Positions 1 to 8,607 of a stretch of 8,607 nucleotides of DNA are shown here, piece by piece. This stretch comes from Alphaproteobacteria bacterium (lineage in GTDB: Bacteria; Pseudomonadota; Alphaproteobacteria; ATCC43930; CGMCC-115725): assembly GCA_005884825.1 (NCBI GenBank), contig VAZT01000034.1, forward strand, positions 1 through 8,607, read 5' to 3'. The position numbers and the translations under genes were made by a program. Position 1 is the stretch's first letter. Each line of letters begins with the position of its first letter. The notes under the pieces are model-generated. The model saw only the letters and a program-made list of their open reading frames with translations. It was not told the DNA's origin and did not search any database.

Positions 1-2
1 AA

Positions 3-122
3 GATGCCAAGCGCCGGGCCACCCTGCTCGCCCGATCCGTGAGCGAGAGCCAGTGGAGGCTCGACATCCGGCTGCAACGCGGTCCACACGGCGAAACCGA
101 AACCGTGTTCCTTGACATCTGA
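3..122 (+). CDS. 3' end of an unrecognised protein (partial)
   Basis: An open frame enters from the left edge and stops at TGA 120-122, giving 39 residues that end in ETETVFLDI. The stretch is rich in charged residues with alternating hydrophobics (for example SQWRLDIRLQRG), as in the last beta strands of a soluble domain, and it has no membrane segment. I do not recognise the family. The stop lies 13 bases before the GTG of the QuiC-like remnant, with a purine-rich ribosome-binding-like stretch between them, so the two may once have been co-transcribed. Whether the full gene is intact cannot be judged from this window. Confidence 0.5.
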   Translation, partial: DAKRRATLLARSVSESQWRLDIRLQRGPHGETETVFLDI

Positions 123-133
123 AGGAAGGGGGG
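122..133 (+). promoter_or_regulatory. Shine-Dalgarno-like stretch before the QuiC-like remnant
   Basis: The purine run AAGGAAGGGGGG lies just before a GTG at 136 and overlaps the end of the upstream stop codon. It supports 136 as the ancestral start of the downstream remnant, although that gene is now broken. Confidence 0.4.
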
Positions 134-135
134 TC

Positions 136-352
136 GTGCGTCCAAAGTGGTTCCCGCTCCCTCGCTCGGTAGCGAACGTCTCGCTCGCCGGTACCCTGCC
201 CGAGAAACTCGAAGCTGCGACATCGGTCGGGTTCAACGGGGTCGAGCTCTTCGAGAAAGACCTCCTGACATTCGATGGCAAGCCGGCCGAAGTGCGGCGG
301 ATCGGGCCGCGAGCTCGATCTGGCGATCACGGCCTTTTAGCCGTTCCAGACG
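136..352 (+). pseudogene. QuiC-like sugar-phosphate isomerase/epimerase family protein, N-terminal remnant
   Basis: From about position 163 the frame reads RSVANVSLAGTLPEKLEA, then VGFNGVELFEKDLL and FDGKPAEVRRI. This is the typical N-terminus (first beta-alpha units of the TIM barrel) of the xylose-isomerase-like family that includes 3-dehydroshikimate dehydratase QuiC and 4-hydroxyphenylpyruvate dioxygenase-type fusions. At about 304 the homology moves to another frame (+1, or two bases lost), reading GRELDLAITAF, then an in-frame TAG at 338-340, then PFQT. Family members usually continue 'F-QPFRD', so the TAG replaces a sense codon. Only about 70 of the family's 270 or more residues remain, with no metal-site residues, so it is non-functional. 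The family match is from memory; the exact substrate of the ancestor is not determined. Confidence 0.72.
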
Positions 353-356
353 AATA

Positions 357-449
357 TACCCCTGGTCTTTTGCCTTGGCAGTGCTGATGTCGGGCGTAAT
401 CTATAGTGCATCTAACGGGGTTTGGCCGTCTCTTTACGGCGAGATGTTC
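357..449 (+). pseudogene. Probable MFS transporter fragment
   Basis: In a third frame, directly after the QuiC-like remnant, the DNA reads a hydrophobic helix (WSFALAVLMSGVIYSA) followed by SNGVWPSLYGEMF. This resembles a late transmembrane helix and cytoplasmic loop of major facilitator transporters of the metabolite:H+ symporter type, where '...F-x-E-(L/M)-F' is followed by PTRVR. Here the next residues are RGREE, so the similarity ends at about 449; the frame stays open to TAA 495-497. Quinate/shikimate catabolic genes often sit next to such a transporter, which fits a deletion joining the start of one gene to the end region of its neighbour. The match is short and made by eye. Confidence 0.45.
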
Positions 450-679
450 CGTGGGAGAGAAGAGGCTGTTCGATCGACGCTCGATGGCTCCGACTAAGCC
501 CTCGATCGCGCTGTAACTTTGAAACATTCGATGGAGGTAAACGTCGTTTAACGATTGAGCAATCTTATTAGTCAATGATAGCGACGTCCTGCTCACGACC
601 GGCCCGTTGTCTTTGGCGGCCCGACGGTGGCAGATGTGATGAAGGCTGTCGGTGTTCGGGCTGGTCTATCGTCTCTACT
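450..679. other. Stretch with no recognisable gene
   Basis: About 230 bases between the MFS-like and TadG-like remnants. It includes an AT-richer patch at about 510-580, with a weak inverted pair ATTGA...TCAAT around 555-578. Short frames cross it but none resembles a protein I know, and I see no convincing -35/-10 pair or rho-independent terminator. It probably holds further decayed sequence and the lost 5' end of the tadG-like gene. Confidence 0.4.
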
Positions 680-1150
680 GCCGACCTCGTCGCGGTGTTT
701 GCTGCGCTGGCAGCAACCGTACTCATGGGCTTTGCCGGTGTCGCGATTGACGTTGGCTATTGGCAGATGGCGCAGCGAAACATGCAGGGCGCAGCTGACC
801 GAGCCGCGTATTCGGCCGTGATCGCCGCGGGGGCTGGCGGGCCGCCAGTCCGACTACCCAGGCCAAAGGCATTACTGCATCGATATCAGCGGCACACGCA
901 TCGCTTACAATGACCGCAGGTGTCTATATCCTCGATCGTGGCGCCTTTAAGATTTCGGGGGCGGTTCGGTTACCACGACAGGTGGGGTCACGGTGATGCT
1001 CACCAGCACGACCGAGAGCAACATGGCAAGATCGATATCAACCGCTCCGGCGTCATTCCAGCAACTGCGCCGACAACCTGGGCAACTGGCGCAATTGCCT
1101 TCTGGATCGATAAAAACGCACCCTCAAGCGACGGGCAGGTGCTTGGATTT
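680..1150 (+). pseudogene. TadG-like Tad/Flp pilus assembly protein, decayed
   Basis: The first piece (about 680-838) reads VAVFAALAATVLMGFAGVAI, then DVGYW and QRNMQGAADRAAYSAVIAA. This is the N-terminal membrane helix and 'ADAAALAAA'-type segment of TadG-family proteins. Homology continues in the next frame from 841 (ASPTTQAKGITAS, then GVYILDRGAFKIS), in a third frame from about 960 (GGSVTTTGGVTVMLTS), and in a fourth from about 1028 (KIDINRSG, then GAIAFWIDKNAPSSDG). The last three match the C-terminal half of long TadG-like proteins. Each step is a net loss of one base, one of them in a G run at 957-960. The total is far shorter than the usual 400 or more residues, so an internal deletion between the N-terminal piece and GVYIL is also likely. 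Intact relatives are anchored periplasmic or surface proteins needed for pilus biogenesis. The true 5' end is uncertain. Confidence 0.7.
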
Positions 1151-1284
1151 GCAGTCGCAGCAACCAGCTTCAACGTCAAGCCCGCCTGCGGCACCCAGCT
1201 GCAGATCAGTTACTCCTTTCCGTTCATCGCCCCCTGATCGTGCCCTGGAACGTCACGCTTGTCGCGAAATTCTGCCAGGCCTGA
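1150..1284 (+). pseudogene. Probable TadE-like C-terminal remnant
   Basis: In the same frame as the last TadG-like piece, the DNA reads SFNVKPACGTQLQISYSFPF then IAP and stops at TGA 1235-1237. One frame over it continues LIVPWNVTLVAKFCQA to TGA 1282-1284. Joined, these give a credible end of a TadE-type pseudopilin-like protein: a cysteine, a 'VxVxYxFxFxxP' strand, then a final strand and cysteine. The joint lies in a run of five C at 1230-1234, where one missing C would explain the break. TadE ending after TadG sequence suggests either a deletion fusion or a TadE/TadG family hybrid. A further stretch, SAISIGGTVNF (within 1285-1356), may belong to a TadG-like C-terminus but is too short to assign. 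Confidence 0.4.
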
Positions 1285-1347
1285 GGGTTAACTGCGAGCG
1301 CGATCAGCATCGGCGGCACCGTCAACTTCGCCCGCTTGCAGCGGCAA

Positions 1348-1354
1348 AGAGGGA
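1348..1354 (+). promoter_or_regulatory. Ribosome binding site of tadB
   Basis: AGAGGGA lies seven bases before the ATG at 1362. It decides the tadB start: the same frame stays open back to 993, but that extension runs through the TadG/TadE remnant and carries no TadB-like sequence. Confidence 0.65.
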
Positions 1355-1361
1355 CCTGAAA

Positions 1362-2360
1362 ATGGGTATACCGCTCGATCCGGAGACGACGATCGCGATC
1401 GCTTGCGCAGCCAGTGTCGCATTGATCCTCTGCCTCGTTGCCTATGCAGTGAGCGAGGGCGCCAGCGGCCGGCGCTTCAAGCGGCGCCTGGCCGAAATAC
1501 GCGATAGGGCGAAGGGAGTTGCATCCGTCCAAGCGGTCGCCACCCGATCGCTTTCACGGCAGCAAAGCGCGACGCCCAATATCGATCGCATCGCGCGGCA
1601 ATGGCTGCCGCGTCGCGAGATGCTCGCTCACCGCCTCGCGCGCACCGGCCGGCGGATCAGCGTCGGTCAGTATACGATGAGTGTCCTCGGTATTGCTCTG
1701 TTTGCTGCAATCACCCTCGTTTGCACGACTCCGATCGGCGTCGTCGCGAGCCTGTTCGTCGGGCTCCTGATCGGGGCCGCGTTGCCCCACATGGCGGTGG
1801 GCCGTATGGGAAAGCGTCGGGTCGCCGCCTTTGTCAAGTTGTTTCCCGAGGCTATCGACCTGATGGTGCGGGCGCTGCGCTCGGGCCTGCCGATCAGCGA
1901 AGCGATCATCGGCGCGGGCCGGGAGATCGGTGATCCGGTCGGCGACGAGCTGGGTCGGGTCGAGGGCGGCATGCGGATGGGCCGTGATCTCGAAGGCCTG
2001 TTGTGGGACATCGCCAACCGTATCGATGTGCCGGAATTTCGCTTCTTCATCATCGCGCTCAGCGTTCAGCGGGAGACCGGCGGCAACCTTGCCGAAACCT
2101 TAGCCAATCTCGCCGACGTGCTGCGCCGGCGCCGCCAGATGCGCGCCAAGGTGCGCGCCATGTCGAGCGAGACGCGGGCTACCACGATGATTCTGGCCGG
2201 CATGCCCGTCCTGGTCATTGTGATGCTCGCGCTGACCTCGCCGCATTATCTGGCGCCGCTTTACAGTGATATCCGCGGCTTTCTTCTCGACGGCCTGGCG
2301 TTGGCAATGCTCGGTACCGGGGTCGGCATCATGACCAAGATGGCGCGGTTCGAAATATGA
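1362..2360 (+). CDS. tadB: TadB, Tad/Flp pilus inner-membrane platform protein
   Basis: The 332-residue product is an integral inner-membrane protein of the type II secretion F (GspF/PilC-like) family. In Tad systems TadB and TadC together form the platform on which the ATPase TadA/CpaF drives Flp pilin assembly. Membrane segments are visible at about residues 10-30, 104-121, 124-141, 274-291 and 308-326. The T2SSF domain spans about 160-290, with the hallmarks LFPEAIDLMVRALRSGLPIS (159-178) and ETGGNLAETLANLADVLR (238-255). The length matches the family (about 310-335), and no frame break or premature stop is seen. The stop overlaps the tadC start (ATGA), a usual sign of translational coupling. 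The pilin-like genes upstream are broken and no promoter is obvious, so expression may depend on transcription through the remnants. The family call is firm; whether a working pilus is made cannot be told here. Confidence 0.93.
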   Translation: MGIPLDPETTIAIACAASVALILCLVAYAVSEGASGRRFKRRLAEIRDRAKGVASVQAVATRSLSRQQSATPNIDRIARQWLPRREMLAHRLARTGRRISVGQYTMSVLGIALFAAITLVCTTPIGVVASLFVGLLIGAALPHMAVGRMGKRRVAAFVKLFPEAIDLMVRALRSGLPISEAIIGAGREIGDPVGDELGRVEGGMRMGRDLEGLLWDIANRIDVPEFRFFIIALSVQRETGGNLAETLANLADVLRRRRQMRAKVRAMSSETRATTMILAGMPVLVIVMLALTSPHYLAPLYSDIRGFLLDGLALAMLGTGVGIMTKMARFEI

Positions 2361-3346
2361 GGAACACCCAGGATTTTCACATCGCCGATTGGCTGCCGGC
2401 GGGGATGGGGCTCGACGACGTCATCATCGTGCTCGCTTCTCTGGCGACTTTGGTGATGTTCTTTGCGATGTGGCAGGCGTTTCGGCCAAACAGCGCCTTC
2501 GAGCGGCGTCTCGAACAGATCGTCGACCGCAAGGAAACGCTGCGCCAATCGGCGCTCGCGAACCGCCGCAGCGCGCACCGTCGGACCCCGGTCGGATTTA
2601 TGCGCGAGGCCGTGACGCGGCTCAATCTGCTGCGCTCGCGGCAAGCCGCCGAAGCGCGCCAGATGCTGGCACGTGCCGGCTTCCGATCGCAGGATGCAAT
2701 GGTGAAGTATCTGTTTGCGCAGATCAGCCTACCGTTTGGCTTCGGCGCGCTGATTTTGCTGGACACCCACGTGCTGCATCTAATGCCGCTGCCGTCCCAA
2801 TTCGCGTTAGTGCCGTCAATGGCGGCGGTCCTGTTCGGCTTCTACGCCCCGAAGATCTATCTGAGGAACGCCGCCGACAAACGCGCCAAGCAGATCCAGC
2901 TGGCGTTGCCCGACGGGCTCGACCTGATGGTGATCTGTGCCGAAGCCGGGCTCAGCCTCGACGCAACCTTGGTTCGGATATCGCGCGAGCTCGGCAACAG
3001 TTGGCCCGAACTCGCGGAAGAATTTGGCATCACCGCGGCCGAGCTGACTTTTCTGCCGGACCGCCGCATGGCGTTCGACAATCTGAACAGCCGAACCGAC
3101 TCGGACGGCATGCGCGGCGTCGTCAATACACTGCAGCAGACCGCCAAATACGGTACGCCGCTGGCTCAGTCATTGCGGGTCCTTGCCACCGAGATGCGCA
3201 CCGCGCGCATGACCCGCGCCGAGGAGAAGGCGGCACGCCTGCCGGCCCTGCTGACGATTCCAATGATGATTTTTATCTTACCGACTTTGTTCATCGTGCT
3301 GCTCGGCCCCGCGGCAATCAACGTGATGGACACGTTCAAGCATTAG
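2357..3346 (+). CDS. tadC: TadC, Tad/Flp pilus inner-membrane platform protein
   Basis: The 329-residue product is the second T2SSF-family platform protein of the Tad pilus machine, the usual partner of TadB. Predicted membrane segments lie at about residues 20-40, 115-137, 147-166 and 297-318, and the T2SSF domain at about 183-315. Visible hallmarks are LPDGLDLMVICAEAGLSLDA (184-203) and the helix-rich QTAKYGTPLAQSLRVLATEM (261-280), followed by RAEEKAARLPALLTIPMM. The ATG overlaps the tadB stop and has no strong Shine-Dalgarno sequence, consistent with coupling to tadB. The length is normal and the frame intact. In many alphaproteobacteria a TPR protein (tadD) follows; here the next gene is a convergent kinase, so the operon ends at tadC in this window. 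The call is firm from sequence character and pairing. Confidence 0.92.
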   Translation: MRNTQDFHIADWLPAGMGLDDVIIVLASLATLVMFFAMWQAFRPNSAFERRLEQIVDRKETLRQSALANRRSAHRRTPVGFMREAVTRLNLLRSRQAAEARQMLARAGFRSQDAMVKYLFAQISLPFGFGALILLDTHVLHLMPLPSQFALVPSMAAVLFGFYAPKIYLRNAADKRAKQIQLALPDGLDLMVICAEAGLSLDATLVRISRELGNSWPELAEEFGITAAELTFLPDRRMAFDNLNSRTDSDGMRGVVNTLQQTAKYGTPLAQSLRVLATEMRTARMTRAEEKAARLPALLTIPMMIFILPTLFIVLLGPAAINVMDTFKH

Positions 3347-3400
3347 AGCAGATTTCGACCAATTTGCCCTTTTCATTGCAAGCATCAGCCCCATTCGAAG

Positions 3401-4900
3401 TCAGTTACCCAAAACTCCTATACTTTCCGACTCTCCCGCGGATGCGGCGCGGGAGATGGAGAGGGCAGCAGGAAGCGGAGTGAGGGTGGCAAACAAGGCC
3501 GCCAAGTCCTGCTGCCGGTATGGTTTATTCAGGCGGGGCAGCCCCGTCTCCTCAGGAGCGCCGGAATAGCCGGTTGCAATGACGACCGGCAATCCGGGCA
3601 GCACGCGGTGTATTTCTGCGGCAAGCTCGCTGCCCGTCATCCCGGGCATCGCATAATCCGTGATGACGAGATCGATATTCGGGCGGGTGCTCAGGTGCTC
3701 GAGCGCGCGCGAGGCGGATTGCTCCTTGATCACCGAATGACCGAGGTCTTCGATCATGGCGGCAGTCCCCGCAGCGACCATCGCGTCATCATCGACGACG
3801 AGCACTCGAAAAGAACGAGGCTCGCCGACGCGAAGCGGCGCTCCCGAGGGTTCGGGCTCGCATCCGTCGCGAGCGGCCGAAACCGGCAGCCAAAACTCGA
3901 CCGTGGTACCGATCGTCGGGCGACTTTCGATGCGCAGCACGCCTCCCGACTGCGCAACGAGACCGTCCACCATGGATAATCCGAGGCCCGTGCCATGGCC
4001 CGGACCTTTGGTGGTGAAGAACGGTTCGGTCGCGCGGCGGAGTGTCTCCTCGTCCATGCCGAGACCGGTATCCCTTACACCGATGCGGACATACTCACCT
4101 GGCGCCAGTCCTGCGACGTCGCCCGCTCCAACCTGCTCGCGGCACGCGGTGATCGTCACCTCCCCGCCGGCGGGCATTGCGTCGCGGGCGTTCACGGTAA
4201 GGTTCAGCAACGCCAATTCGAGCTGGTTCGGGTCGACGCGTATGGGCGTCAGACCTGTTTCAAAATCCGTCGCGATCTGGACGGCAGGTCCGACCGAGCG
4301 GCGCAGCATCTCGATCATGCTGTCGACGAGTTTGGCGATGTCCACCGCCTCGGGTTTGAGCTCCTGCCGGCGGGCAAACGCGAGCATGCGTTTGGTCAGC
4401 GTCGCCCCACGCTCGCCGCCTTGGATCGCGCCGTCGATCAGGCGCAGGACCCGCGGCTGATCACGGAGGTATTTCTTCGCTAATTCGAGGTTGCCGAGCA
4501 CCGCCATCAACAAATTATTGAAATCATGCGCCACCCCGCCGGTCAGCTGGCCCAGGCTTTCGAGTTTGCGCATTTCATGGACCTGAGCGAGCGCCTCTTC
4601 GCGCTCTCGAGTACGCTGTTCGACGCGCTGCTCGAGCTCGGCATTAGCCCGAGCGAGCTGAGCAGTCCGCTCGGCGACCCGGTTCTCGAGCTCTGCGTTC
4701 AATCGCTCGAGCTGCCGCGTCTTGCGGTAGAGCTCGGCGAAAACCTTGACCTTGGCCCGCAGCAGCTCGGGAATGACCGGCACCGGAACGTAGTCCACCG
4801 CTCCAAGCTGATAGCCTCGCAACAAGTCGAGATCGTTCACCTGAATGGCGGATACGAAAATGATCGCGGTCTTTTGAAAGCGCGGGTGCTCGCGGATCAT
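3401..4900 (-). CDS. Hybrid histidine kinase, N-terminally split (kinase and C-terminal receiver)
   Basis: The 499-residue ORF starts inside a receiver domain: residues 1-45 are its C-terminal half (TAIIFVSAIQ, then GYQLGAVDYVPVPV). A coiled coil follows (about 55-110), then HisKA with GQLTGGVAHDFNNLL (phospho-acceptor H125). HATPase_c has the N box LNLTVNARDAM (N237), G1 DTGLGM (277-282) and G2 GHGTGLGL (301-308). A complete second receiver (about 363-470) has acid residues in VVDDD, phospho-acceptor D415 in TDYAMPG, and K459. It is thus a soluble kinase that could autophosphorylate and pass phosphate to its own C-terminal receiver. The first half of the N-terminal receiver is encoded just upstream in another frame (see 4897-5016), so the gene is split by a deletion. 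The ATG at 4900 overlaps the stub's TGA (ATGA), so re-initiation could still make this protein; its own Shine-Dalgarno signal is weak. Residues from about 472 on are encoded by a palindromic repeat rather than family sequence. Confidence 0.85.
   Translation of the reverse strand: MIREHPRFQKTAIIFVSAIQVNDLDLLRGYQLGAVDYVPVPVIPELLRAKVKVFAELYRKTRQLERLNAELENRVAERTAQLARANAELEQRVEQRTREREEALAQVHEMRKLESLGQLTGGVAHDFNNLLMAVLGNLELAKKYLRDQPRVLRLIDGAIQGGERGATLTKRMLAFARRQELKPEAVDIAKLVDSMIEMLRRSVGPAVQIATDFETGLTPIRVDPNQLELALLNLTVNARDAMPAGGEVTITACREQVGAGDVAGLAPGEYVRIGVRDTGLGMDEETLRRATEPFFTTKGPGHGTGLGLSMVDGLVAQSGGVLRIESRPTIGTTVEFWLPVSAARDGCEPEPSGAPLRVGEPRSFRVLVVDDDAMVAAGTAAMIEDLGHSVIKEQSASRALEHLSTRPNIDLVITDYAMPGMTGSELAAEIHRVLPGLPVVIATGYSGAPEETGLPRLNKPYRQQDLAALFATLTPLPAALSISRAASAGESESIGVLGN
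3431..3487. repeat. REP-like palindromic repeat of Bradyrhizobium type
   Basis: The segment contains the CTCCCGC...GCGGGAG palindrome followed by GAGGGCAGCAGGAAGCGGAG and TGAGGGT. I recall this overall pattern (CTCTCCC...GGGAGAGG, GGAGCGGAGNGAGGGT) as a frequent interspersed intergenic repeat in Bradyrhizobium-like genomes. This copy is diverged: the right arm has extra bases (ATGGAGAG). It overlaps the last codons of the minus-strand kinase ORF. Only one copy is in the window, so repetition in the genome is inferred. Confidence 0.5.
3432..3456. terminator. Hairpin between convergent genes
   Basis: TCTCCCGC (3432-3439) and GCGGGAGA (3449-3456) form a perfect 8-bp stem with a 9-base loop. It lies between the tadC stop and the body of the convergent kinase gene, so it could stop transcription from either side. 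Neither strand has a U-run after the stem, so classical rho-independent termination is doubtful; an RNA-stabilising or purely repetitive element is equally possible. Confidence 0.4.
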
Positions 4901-5016
4901 TGTTGCGAGCTGAGCTGCTCCAGGATCGCTTCATAGCTCAGCAGCTTGGCCGGCTGATCGTCGACCAGAAGGATGTCGACTTTGGAATTCGCGCCATCCA
5001 CAGGCTCACGAGCCAT
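4897..5016 (-). pseudogene. N-terminal receiver stub of the split hybrid kinase
   Basis: Thirty-nine residues start at ATG 5016. They contain KVDILLVDDQPAKLLSYEAI, the first strand (acid pair D19/D20) and first helix of a receiver domain. After ILEQL the frame reads SSQQ and stops. The continuing receiver sequence, beginning LATMIREHPRFQ, is found one frame over from about 4909. Intact relatives have about 38 residues between these points, including the phospho-acceptor Asp (typically in a LVD-x-x-MPE-x-DGF context), and these are missing. The start is well supported: ATG follows the upstream kinase stop by 11 bases and has its own AGAGG. This stub alone cannot be a functional receiver. Together with 3401-4900 it represents one ancestral gene. 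Confidence 0.8.
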
Positions 5017-5027
5017 TTGCGCGACCT

Positions 5028-8607
<3,580 letters not shown>

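Noticed and set aside
268..534. 11-bp direct repeat ACATTCGATGG at 268-278 and 524-534
   Set aside because: Several repeats of this length are expected by chance in a window of this size, and the flanks show no mobile-element ends.
993..1361. N-terminal extension of tadB back to the ATG at 993
   Set aside because: This part of the frame overlaps the TadG/TadE remnant and has no TadB-like sequence. The ATG at 1362 has a good ribosome binding site and gives the normal family length.
3347..3400. Possible promoter or small gene between tadC and the kinase end
   Set aside because: The gap is only about 50 bases between convergent genes. No credible ORF or promoter pair was seen.
2389..3483. Alternative 364-codon plus-strand frame overlapping tadC
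   Set aside because: It is a frame-shifted reading of tadC, Arg/Ala/Pro rich, and the real frame carries the T2SSF domain.

Overview
The window is GC-rich DNA that looks like an alphaproteobacterium of the Bradyrhizobium/Rhodopseudomonas type. This rests on the Tad pilus protein sequences, a quinate/shikimate-type gene remnant, a very large HAMP-repeat hybrid kinase, and a CTCCCGC...GCGGGAG palindromic intergenic repeat. The assignment is an inference from recall of these families; no search was run.

Plus strand, 1-1360: a graveyard of gene fragments. The 3' end of an unrecognised gene (3-122) is followed by a truncated, frameshifted N-terminus of a QuiC-like sugar-phosphate isomerase/epimerase family protein (136-352). 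This runs directly into what looks like a fragment of an MFS transporter (357-449). After about 230 bases with no recognisable gene comes a decayed Tad pilus gene. It starts as a TadG-like pseudopilin-associated protein (about 680-1150), broken by successive single-base frameshifts, and ends in a TadE-like tail (about 1150-1284). Plus strand, 1362-3346: intact tadB and tadC, overlapping by ATGA. They encode the two inner-membrane platform proteins of a Tad/Flp pilus secretion system.

Minus strand, 8607 down to 3401: a signalling operon. Its first visible gene is a very large cytosolic-type hybrid histidine kinase, whose 5' end lies beyond the window. Its order is three tandem 92-residue HAMP repeat units (Nik1-like), GAF, coiled coil, HisKA, HATPase_c and three receiver domains. 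Eleven bases after its stop begins a second gene, originally a receiver-coiled coil-kinase-receiver protein. A deletion in its first receiver removed the phospho-acceptor region and shifted the frame. It now reads as a 39-residue stub (5016-4897) overlapping, through an ATGA stop/start, a 499-residue kinase-receiver ORF (4900-3401). The kinase operon converges on tadC. A palindromic repeat at the junction supplies the last codons of the kinase.

Overall, an intact tadBC pair sits between eroded pilin-like genes and a sensor kinase operon with a damaged member, as expected at a rearrangement boundary. I see no RNA gene, CRISPR array, transposase or wholly novel system. The best leads are the split kinase with possible translational coupling and the ordered decay of the TadG/TadE gene beside intact tadBC.
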